A stretch of DNA of 64,000 nt from Nocardioides furvisabuli. GTDB lineage: Bacteria; Actinomycetota; Actinomycetes; Propionibacteriales; Nocardioidaceae. Both the position numbers and the translations under genes were made by a program. Positions 15,750 through 24,037 of this stretch are shown here, piece by piece. The stretch lies in assembly GCF_021083185.1 (NCBI RefSeq), contig NZ_JAIGQB010000002.1, positions 248,001 to 312,000 of the forward strand. Direction: 5' to 3'. Positions within the stretch are counted from its first letter, which is position 1. Every line of letters begins with the position of its first letter. A model generated the notes under the pieces. That model was not told where the DNA came from and searched no databases. It worked only from the letters and a program-made list of their open reading frames with translations.

Positions 15750-16823
15750 TCAACGACCGCGGCTGACGCCGCGCAGCACGATCGCGGTCGGCGTGCGCAG
15801 CACCGACAGGTCCGCACGCGGGTCGCGGTCGTAGACCACGAAGTCCGCGGAGGCGCCCTCCGTCAGGCCGTCGACCCCGAGCCACTCGCGTGCGCGCCAG
15901 CTCGCCGCACCGAGGGCCTCGTGGGGGGACATCCCGATGCGCACGAGCGCCTCGATCTCGCCCGCGATGTTGCCGTGGCGGCTGATCCCGCCCCCGTCGG
16001 ACCCGGCGTAGATCGGCACACCCGCCTCGTGGGCGGCCATGATCGTGGCGGGCATCCGGGCGTAGAGGTCGGTCATCGTCGAGGCGTAGGCCGGGAACTT
16101 CTCCGCGCCAGCCGCCGCGTGCTCGGGGAACTTGTCGAGCTGCATGACCGTCGGCACCAGGCGGGTGCCGTGCTCGACCATGGCATCGATGAGGTCCTCG
16201 GTCAGGCCGGTGCCGTGCTCGATGCAGTCGATGCCGGCCTCGATCAGCCCGGGCAGCACGCCGTGGCCGAAGCAGTGCGCGGTGACCTTGGCCCCCTCGG
16301 CGTGGGCGGCATCGATCGCCGCAGCGAAGGCCTCCGCTGGGAACGACGGGGCGAGGTCGCCCTCGTCGCGGGATATCCAGTCGCCGACCAGCTTGATCCA
16401 GCCGTCGCCGTTCCGGGCCTCCTGCGCGGCGTACGTCGCCAGGTCGGCGGGCTCGACCTCGTGGGCGTAGCCGCGGATGTAGCGCTTCGTCGCGGCGATG
16501 TGGCGCCCGCACCGGATCAGCCGGGGAAGGTCGTCGCGGTCGTGGATCCAGCGCGTGTCCGCGGCGGATCCCGCGTCGCGGATGAGGAGTGCTCCCCCGT
16601 CGCGGTCGGCGACGGCCTGCTGCTCGGTGGCCTCGTCGTCGGTCGCGCCGAAGTCGTCGAGCCCGAGGTGGCAGTGCGCGTCGACCAGGCCCGGCACGAT
16701 CCAGCCCTCCGCCGCGGTGTCGGCGCCGGGCTGCGGCTCGTAGGTGATCCGACCGTCGACGACGTAGAGGTCGCGGGCCTCTCCGTCGGGCAGGACCGGG
16801 CCACGGAAGCGCTGGGCAGTCAT
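15750..16823 (-). CDS. Amidohydrolase-family metal-dependent hydrolase
   Basis: The 357-aa protein is of the imidazolonepropionase/prolidase-like amidohydrolase group. Metal-binding features visible: VPGLVDAHCHLGLDD (HxH, near residue 55), VTAHCFGHG and CIEHGTGLT (His ligands, about residues 185-210) and AGSDGGG (Asp ligand, near 290), then GASADFVVYDRDP at the C-terminus. The substrate is unknown. TAGGGT lies 7 nt before the ATG at 16823, pointing to a leaderless transcript. It follows a NYN-domain gene on the same strand. Confidence 0.88.
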   Translation of the reverse strand: MTAQRFRGPVLPDGEARDLYVVDGRITYEPQPGADTAAEGWIVPGLVDAHCHLGLDDFGATDDEATEQQAVADRDGGALLIRDAGSAADTRWIHDRDDLPRLIRCGRHIAATKRYIRGYAHEVEPADLATYAAQEARNGDGWIKLVGDWISRDEGDLAPSFPAEAFAAAIDAAHAEGAKVTAHCFGHGVLPGLIEAGIDCIEHGTGLTEDLIDAMVEHGTRLVPTVMQLDKFPEHAAAGAEKFPAYASTMTDLYARMPATIMAAHEAGVPIYAGSDGGGISRHGNIAGEIEALVRIGMSPHEALGAASWRAREWLGVDGLTEGASADFVVYDRDPRADLSVLRTPTAIVLRGVSRGR

Positions 16824-16830
16824 GCGTCCG

Positions 16831-16836
16831 ACCCTA
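16831..16836 (-). promoter_or_regulatory. Predicted -10 box, leaderless amidohydrolase transcript
   Basis: TAGGGT on the minus strand ends 7 nt before the ATG at 16823, in the 34-bp gap after the NYN gene. No ribosome-binding site is present. Confidence 0.4.
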
Positions 16837-16857
16837 GCCACCGCCGCGGACCTGGTC

Positions 16858-17232
16858 TCAGATGCGGTCCAGCAACCACGAGGGGCTGAGCACCTGCGCC
16901 GGCGACACGTTCGCCGCCAGTGCCCGGTCGGCGGTCACCACCGTGACCCGGGCGCCCGCCTCCGCGGCGAGGCGCGCCTGCTCACGGATCTCACGGTCAC
17001 CGTCACGCGAGGCGTGCACCGTCGTCACGTGCGCGTCACGACCCGGGCGTACGCCGCCCTTGGCCTGCCCCTCCAGCACCAGCACGATCTCGTCGTACGC
17101 CGTGTCGGCGACCAAGAGGCGCTCGTGCAGGCGCCGCGCGGCACCCGCGCGGTCCTTCCACCAGCCGTCGGGCACGGACCCGACGACGTTGGCGCCGTCG
17201 ACGACCAGACAAGTGTTCACAGCCACGCTCAC
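16858..17232 (-). CDS. NYN/PIN-like domain protein
   Basis: The 124-aa protein starts with the nuclease-like strand NTCLVVDGANVVGS and later has an acidic pair in LVLEGQ and VTTVHASRDGDREI, with VTVVTADRALA near the end. This pattern (VVDGANV ... TAD) is typical of the NYN/PIN RNA-processing fold. Small proteins of this kind are common beside ffh in actinobacteria. GTG start at 17232 with alternative GTGs 6 and 12 nt inside. Function beyond the fold is not known. Confidence 0.8.
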   Translation of the reverse strand: MSVAVNTCLVVDGANVVGSVPDGWWKDRAGAARRLHERLLVADTAYDEIVLVLEGQAKGGVRPGRDAHVTTVHASRDGDREIREQARLAAEAGARVTVVTADRALAANVSPAQVLSPSWLLDRI

Positions 17233-17305
17233 GTCCCTGGTCTCGACGCGCTCGACCTGGCCGAGCCCACACCGCGATCTCGTTCCTCGATCCCGGCTGC
17301 TCGTC

Positions 17306-18880
17306 TCACTTCAGGAACTGCGAGAAGTCCTTGGGCAGGTTGAGCTGCTCGGCGGCCTTCTCGTAGTCGACCTCGGCGCCGTCGGGGTTGCCGAACGGGT
17401 TGCCGGCCTTCTCGGCTGCGGTCGCCCGCTCGGCGGCCTTCTGCTGGGCGGCCTTCGCCGGGTTGCCCGAGACGCGCTTCTTGCCCTTCTTGCCCTTCGC
17501 CGGCTGCTTGGCGCCGCCGCGCTTGCCGCCGCCGAGGCCCGGCATCCCCGGCATGCCCGGCATGCCGGGGACACCGCCGCCGCGGGCCATCGACTCCATC
17601 ATCTTGCGCGCCTCGAAGAAGCGGTCGACGAGCTGATTGACGTCGGAGACCTGGCGTCCGGAGCCCTTGGCGATACGGGCACGGCGGGAGCCGTCGATGA
17701 TCTTGGGGTTCTCCCGCTCGGCGGGGGTCATCGACTGGATGATCGCCTGGATGCGGTCGATCTCGCGCTCGTCGAAGTTCTCGAGCTGGTCGCGGAACTG
17801 CCCCATCCCCGGGAGCATCCCCATGATCTTGGTCATCGAGCCGAGCTTGCGGATCTGCATCATCTGCTGGAGGAAGTCCTCCAGGGTGAAGCCGCCCTTG
17901 GTGGCGAGCTTCTCGGCCGCCTTCATCGACTGCTCGGAGTCGAAGGCCTTCTCCGCCTGCTCGATCAGGGTGAGCATGTCGCCCATGTCGAGGATGCGCG
18001 AGGCCATCCGGTCGGGGTGGAAGGTGTCGAAGTCGGTCATCTTCTCGCCGCTGGAGGCGAACATAACCGGCTTGCCGGTGATCGAGCGGATCGACAGGGC
18101 CGCACCACCGCGGGCGTCACCGTCCAGCTTGGTCAGCACGACGCCGTCGAAGCCCACGCCGTCGAGGAAGGCCTGCGCCGTGGTGACCGCGTCCTGGCCG
18201 ATCATCGCGTCGACGACGAAGAGCACCTCGTCGGGCTGCACCGCGTCGCGGATGTCGGCGGCCTGCTGCATCAGGGTCTGGTCGACGCCGAGGCGGCCCG
18301 CGGTGTCGATGATGACGACGTCGTGGAGCTTGCGGCGGGCTTCCTCGATCGAGGCGCGCGCGACCTCGACGGGGTCGCCGGTGCCGTTGCCCGGCGACGG
18401 CGCGAAGACCGGGACGCCGGCGCGCTCGCCGTTGACCTGGAGCTGCTGCACCGCGTTGGGGCGCTGCAGGTCGGCCGCGACCAGCATGGGGGTCTTGTCC
18501 TGCTCCTTGAGCCAGAGCGCGAGCTTGGCCGCGAGCGTCGTCTTGCCGGCGCCCTGCAGCCCCGCGAGCATGATGACCGTGGGACCGGACTTGGCGTAGC
18601 GCAGCCGACGGGTCTCGCCGCCGAGGATCGTCACGAGCTCCTCGTGGACGATCTTGATGATCTGCTGGGCCGGGTTGAGCGCCCCGCTGACCTCCTCGGA
18701 GCGGGCCCTCTCCTTCACCGCGCCGACGAACTCCTTGACGACCGGCAGGGCGACGTCGGCCTCCAGCAGCGCGATGCGGATCTCGCGCGCGGTCGCGTCG
18801 ATGTCGGCCTCGGAGAGCCGTCCCTTGCCGCGCAGGTTCTTGAAGGTGTCGGCAAGGCGGTCGGAGAGTGTGGCGAACAC
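17306..18880 (-). CDS. ffh: Signal recognition particle protein Ffh
   Basis: GTPase of the SRP that carries nascent membrane proteins to FtsY. The 524-aa protein has the N domain (FATLSDRLADTFKNLRGKGRLSE), the G domain with GLQGAGKTT (P-loop), DTAGRLGVD, TKLDGDARGG and the ADLQRPNA insert, and the Met-rich M domain (GGFTLEDFLQQMMQIRKLG, MGMLPGMG) with a C-terminal tail of GMPGMPGMPGL repeats and a Lys-rich segment. GTG at 18880 matches the conserved N-terminus. A TTG 12 nt upstream is closer to GAGGGA and cannot be excluded. Confidence 0.96.
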   Translation of the reverse strand: MFATLSDRLADTFKNLRGKGRLSEADIDATAREIRIALLEADVALPVVKEFVGAVKERARSEEVSGALNPAQQIIKIVHEELVTILGGETRRLRYAKSGPTVIMLAGLQGAGKTTLAAKLALWLKEQDKTPMLVAADLQRPNAVQQLQVNGERAGVPVFAPSPGNGTGDPVEVARASIEEARRKLHDVVIIDTAGRLGVDQTLMQQAADIRDAVQPDEVLFVVDAMIGQDAVTTAQAFLDGVGFDGVVLTKLDGDARGGAALSIRSITGKPVMFASSGEKMTDFDTFHPDRMASRILDMGDMLTLIEQAEKAFDSEQSMKAAEKLATKGGFTLEDFLQQMMQIRKLGSMTKIMGMLPGMGQFRDQLENFDEREIDRIQAIIQSMTPAERENPKIIDGSRRARIAKGSGRQVSDVNQLVDRFFEARKMMESMARGGGVPGMPGMPGMPGLGGGKRGGAKQPAKGKKGKKRVSGNPAKAAQQKAAERATAAEKAGNPFGNPDGAEVDYEKAAEQLNLPKDFSQFLK

Positions 18881-19004
18881 GGTGTGGGTCAATCCCTCGC
18901 ATCGATGACTGGATCAGGGTGCTACGACGCGCAAGCCTAGCCGCCGGGCCCGCTGCGTCCCGCCTCGGCGACGCCCGTGCCGGACGCCGCCCGGTCGCCG
19001 GCGC

Positions 19005-21227
19005 TCACCCGCCGAGCGCAGTGCGTACGGCGTGCGCGGCGGCAGCGGCACGCTCCTCGGTGGGGCGCACCCCACCGACCTCCTGCACGTAGAACACGTC
19101 CACCGCCTGCGGCCCCAGCGTGGACACGTGCGCGGACGCGACGGTCAGCCCCAGCCGCGCGAGCGTGGTGAGCACGCGGTGGACCACCCCGGGCCGGTCG
19201 GAGGTGCGGATCTCCAGCACCAGCGAGGCGCGGGAGGCGTCGGGACGCACCTCGACGATCGGCGGCAGCTCGTCGTCCGGGCGTGCCCCCAGGTCGGGGA
19301 GCTGCTGGGTGCCCTCGACGACCCGCCGGATCCTCTCCCGCACGACCGTGGCGTCGAGGTAGGCGTCGGGCACCTCCCACGCGCTGACACCCCACTCGCC
19401 CTCGGCGTCCACCTGCGACCATGCGCGGGCGGCGTGCACGGGCACCCTGAGCGCGGCGAGCCCGCCGGCGACGTCGGCGAGGAGCCCGACCCGGTCTGCG
19501 GCGATGACGGTGACGGTCGCGCCGACCTCGTGCGGGGCGACGTCGACGGAGACCGCGGTGGCGTCACGGCGTACGGCGTCGGGCACGGGCAGCGTCTCGA
19601 CGGGCACGACGTGGGAGATCTCCGCCCCCAGCGCGGTGCCGGCGCGCGCGACCAGCCGGTCGACGAGCGAGGCCCTCCACGCCGTCCAGGCCGCGGGCGA
19701 CGCGGCACGGGCGTCGGCCTCCGTGAGGGCACGCAGCAGCTCGAGGCTGGCGCCGTCGGGCACGTGGGTGAGGAGCTCGGCGGTGGTCGCCGGGTCGTCG
19801 GGGTCGCGGGTGGTCGCGAGCGTCGCCAGCAGCAGGTGCCAGCGCACCAGGGAGGCGACCACCTCGGCGTCCAGGTCGGTGAAGCCCATCCGCGCCACGA
19901 TCTTGCGGGCCTGCGGCTCACCGGCGACGGAGTGGTCGTGGAGCGAGCCCTTGCCGATGTCGTGGAGCAGCGCCGCGACCAGCAGCAGGTCGGGACGGCG
20001 TACGCCCCGGATCAGCGCACCGGCCTCCGCGCAGGTCTCCACGACGTGGCGGTCGACGGTGAAGCGGTGGATCGCCGAGGCGTGCGGCAGGAGCCGGATC
20101 TGCTCCCACTCGGGCAGGAAGGTCTCGATGCCGTCGACCTCGTCGAGGGTCTCCCAGACCGGCAGCAGGCCGTCGCCGCTGGCGAGCAGCCGCACCAGGG
20201 CGTCGCGGGCGGGGGCCGGCCACGGGACGGGCAGCCGGGCGCCCTCGCGGACCAGGCGGGCCGCGGTCGAGGGCGCCAGCACGAGGTCGCGTCCGGCGGC
20301 CTCTGCAGCGGCGCGCAGCAGCAGCGTCGGGTCGTCGCCGGGGCGGGTGCCCGCGTCGAGGACGACCTCGCCGCGCGAGACGGCGATTCCGGGCGCGATG
20401 CGCTCGAGGGCGGGCGTGCGCCGCCCCTTCTCCCCCGTCGTGCGGGTCATCACCGCGTCCGTACGCCGCCAGGCCAGGCGCGAGAGGTGTGCGATCCGGC
20501 GTCCGAGCGAGCGCACGTGGCGTTGCGCGGCACCGGCGTCGGCGAGCCCGAGGCGCTGCGCGAGCGGACCCCACATCTCGGGGCCGATCCGGTCGCTGGG
20601 CCGCCCGGCGAGGTCGTGGACCTCGTCGCGGACGTCGAGCAGCATCTGGCGCGCGGCCTCCAGCGCCGGGGTGGAGGCGTCGACGAGCCAGCTCGCCTCG
20701 ATCGCCTTGAGCACCCCGGCGTCGCGCAGCCCACCCTCGGACTCCTTCACGTCTGGCACCGAGGCGTGGGCGAGCTCGCCGGTCACGTCGTGTCGCTTGA
20801 GGGTCATCGTCTTGAGCTCGGGCAGGCGGGTCCGCGCCTGGCGGCGCCAGTCGGCGAGCATCGTGGTGCGCAGGCGCAGGCTGAGGCCCGGGTCGCCGGC
20901 GAGGTGGCGGGCGTCGAGCAGCCCGAGCGCCACCCGCAGGTCGGCTGCCGCCTCGACCACCTCGCCCATCGAGCGCACCGAGTGGTCGAGCCGGCGCCCG
21001 GAGTCCCAGAGGGGGTACCAGAGCGTGCTCCCGAGCTCACCGAGATCGACCCCGTCGTCGTGGACGAGCACCACGTCGAGGTCGGAGTGCGGGGCGAGCT
21101 CACCGCGGCCGTAGCCCCCGACCGCGACCAGGGCCACCCCGGTGGCGGGCCCTGCCGAGGCAGCGTATGCCTCCCTGCAGAGCTCGTCGGCCGAGGTGGC
21201 CCTGGTCTGTCGCTGCGCTGCGGTCAC
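19005..21227 (-). CDS. glnD: PII uridylyl/adenylyltransferase GlnD
   Basis: Bifunctional nitrogen sensor that modifies GlnB/GlnK; in Streptomyces and Corynebacterium the modification is adenylylation. The 740-aa protein has the nucleotidyltransferase domain (AVGGYGRGELAPHSDLDVVLVH, about residues 33-55), a helical GlnD domain, an HD domain (FTVDRHVVETCAEA, LLHDIGKGSLHDHSVAG) and two C-terminal ACT domains (VIAADRVGLLADVAGGLAA and IRTSDRPGVVHRVLTTLARLGL). GTG at 21227 lies 25 bp after the glnB stop. Last gene of amt-glnB-glnD. Confidence 0.94.
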   Translation of the reverse strand: MTAAQRQTRATSADELCREAYAASAGPATGVALVAVGGYGRGELAPHSDLDVVLVHDDGVDLGELGSTLWYPLWDSGRRLDHSVRSMGEVVEAAADLRVALGLLDARHLAGDPGLSLRLRTTMLADWRRQARTRLPELKTMTLKRHDVTGELAHASVPDVKESEGGLRDAGVLKAIEASWLVDASTPALEAARQMLLDVRDEVHDLAGRPSDRIGPEMWGPLAQRLGLADAGAAQRHVRSLGRRIAHLSRLAWRRTDAVMTRTTGEKGRRTPALERIAPGIAVSRGEVVLDAGTRPGDDPTLLLRAAAEAAGRDLVLAPSTAARLVREGARLPVPWPAPARDALVRLLASGDGLLPVWETLDEVDGIETFLPEWEQIRLLPHASAIHRFTVDRHVVETCAEAGALIRGVRRPDLLLVAALLHDIGKGSLHDHSVAGEPQARKIVARMGFTDLDAEVVASLVRWHLLLATLATTRDPDDPATTAELLTHVPDGASLELLRALTEADARAASPAAWTAWRASLVDRLVARAGTALGAEISHVVPVETLPVPDAVRRDATAVSVDVAPHEVGATVTVIAADRVGLLADVAGGLAALRVPVHAARAWSQVDAEGEWGVSAWEVPDAYLDATVVRERIRRVVEGTQQLPDLGARPDDELPPIVEVRPDASRASLVLEIRTSDRPGVVHRVLTTLARLGLTVASAHVSTLGPQAVDVFYVQEVGGVRPTEERAAAAAHAVRTALGG

Positions 21228-21252
21228 TGCTGCGATCCCGAGACGGTCACCA

Positions 21253-22889
<1,637 letters not shown>

Positions 22890-22914
22890 AGAACCTCCAG
22901 GAAACGAACAGGGT

Positions 22915-22957
22915 GTGGGCCCCTGGCTCATGACGCCGCTGTCATGCCGGGGCCCAC
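22915..22957 (-). promoter_or_regulatory. Stem-loop in the amt 5' region
   Basis: Outer arms GTGGGCCCC (22915-22923) and GGGGCCCAC (22949-22957) pair perfectly, and inner arms CATGAC (22929-22934) and GTCATG (22941-22946) continue the stem. The structure lies 26 nt upstream of the amt GTG. It could be a leader hairpin or an operator. Further upstream, GTTGC-N6-GCAAC (23008-23023) and GTTAC (23039-23043) resemble GlnR half-sites only loosely. Confidence 0.5.
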
Positions 22958-23080
22958 GCGATGCTCCGAAGCCTGCTGGGAGGAGGTTTCACCCGCCCGC
23001 GACCGATGTTGCGGCCAGGCAACGGAATCGCGCCTCGTGTTACGGGTGTGTGAACGGATCGGGCCGCGCAACCGCCTTGT

Positions 23081-23086
23081 TAGTGT
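23081..23086 (+). promoter_or_regulatory. Predicted -10 box, leaderless rgpF-like transcript
   Basis: TAGTGT lies exactly 6 nt before the GTG at 23093, with no ribosome-binding site. It drives the two glycan genes away from amt. Confidence 0.4.
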
Positions 23087-23092
23087 TCGGCC

Positions 23093-24037
23093 GTGTCCAG
23101 ACTGGCCGTGATGGCGCACTACGACGTCGCCGGGGAGCTGCGACCGCACGTGCGTGGACAGGTGGAGGCGCTGGCCGCCTCGGTCGACACCCTGCTGGTC
23201 TGCACCACCGCCCAGCTGCAGGAGTCCGCCCGCGCCTGGTTGAGCGAGCGCGCGGTGCTGGTCGAGCGGGCCAACTACGGCTACGACTTCTTCAGCTACA
23301 AGGTGGGTCTCGACGCCGCGGGCGACCTGACGGCGTACGACGAGGTGGTGGTCTGCAACGACACCTACGTCTTCGCCCTCGACTCCTACGACCGCGTCTT
23401 CGAGGAGATGGCGGCGCGGCCGTGCGACTTCTGGGGACTCACCGGCGCCGAGCGTGTCGCCCCGCACATCCAGTCCTTCTTCATCGCCTTCCGCCCCTGG
23501 GTCGTCGCCTCGCGTGCCTTCACGGCCTTCTGGGAGGAGATGGAGCCGATCTCCAAGCGGCGCCAGGTCATCCGCCGCTACGAGGTCGGCATGTCGCGGC
23601 GCCTGTACGACGCCGGGTTCGTCTCCGACACCTACTTCGTCGAGACCCCCGAGGACCGCCGCATCGCCCGCGAGCGCATGCGGTGGTGGGCCGCGCACCG
23701 CTCCCACTTCCCCCGCACGCGCGCGGAGGTGCGCGAGTGGCGCGAGCGCGCCAACGAGCCGTGGAACCCGGCACGCAGCCTGGCCGACCGCGTCCTCGAC
23801 AACGCCCGCCTGCCCTACGTCAAGATCGACACCCTGCGCTACGACCCCTACAACCTCGACGCCGACCGGCTCCTCGAGCTGTGCGAGCGCCGCTTCCCCC
23901 AGCGCTTCGAGGGCGTGCGGGAGTTCCTCGAGGAGACCGCCCAGCACTACCCGCTGCGCGACACCGAGCGGCTGCTGCCGACGCCGCTGGCGCTCGAGCC
24001 GCTCTTCCCGCGCGTGAGGTACTCGGATGCGCGGTGA
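23093..24037 (+). CDS. RgpF-like rhamnan/glycan synthesis protein
   Basis: The 314-aa protein resembles the rhamnan synthesis protein F family (PF05045): N-terminal MAHYDVAGELRPHV, the signature ANYGYDFFSYKVGL near residue 65, VVVCNDTYVF, and HIQSFFIAFRPWVV, where the family often has an aromatic-rich SFFxxF motif. Such proteins act as glycosyltransferases or partners in cell-wall polysaccharide assembly at the cytoplasmic membrane. No signal peptide. The next gene starts 11 bp before this one ends, so the pair is one unit. Confidence 0.8.
   Translation: MSRLAVMAHYDVAGELRPHVRGQVEALAASVDTLLVCTTAQLQESARAWLSERAVLVERANYGYDFFSYKVGLDAAGDLTAYDEVVVCNDTYVFALDSYDRVFEEMAARPCDFWGLTGAERVAPHIQSFFIAFRPWVVASRAFTAFWEEMEPISKRRQVIRRYEVGMSRRLYDAGFVSDTYFVETPEDRRIARERMRWWAAHRSHFPRTRAEVREWRERANEPWNPARSLADRVLDNARLPYVKIDTLRYDPYNLDADRLLELCERRFPQRFEGVREFLEETAQHYPLRDTERLLPTPLALEPLFPRVRYSDAR

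Noticed and set aside
15750..16823. Amidohydrolase considered as part of the purine pathway
   Set aside because: It lies 14 kb from the purine cluster among translation genes and lacks allantoinase or guanine deaminase signatures.
22958..23092. Full GlnR box before amt
   Set aside because: Half-sites are off by one base each and their spacing does not fit the tandem 22-bp pattern.
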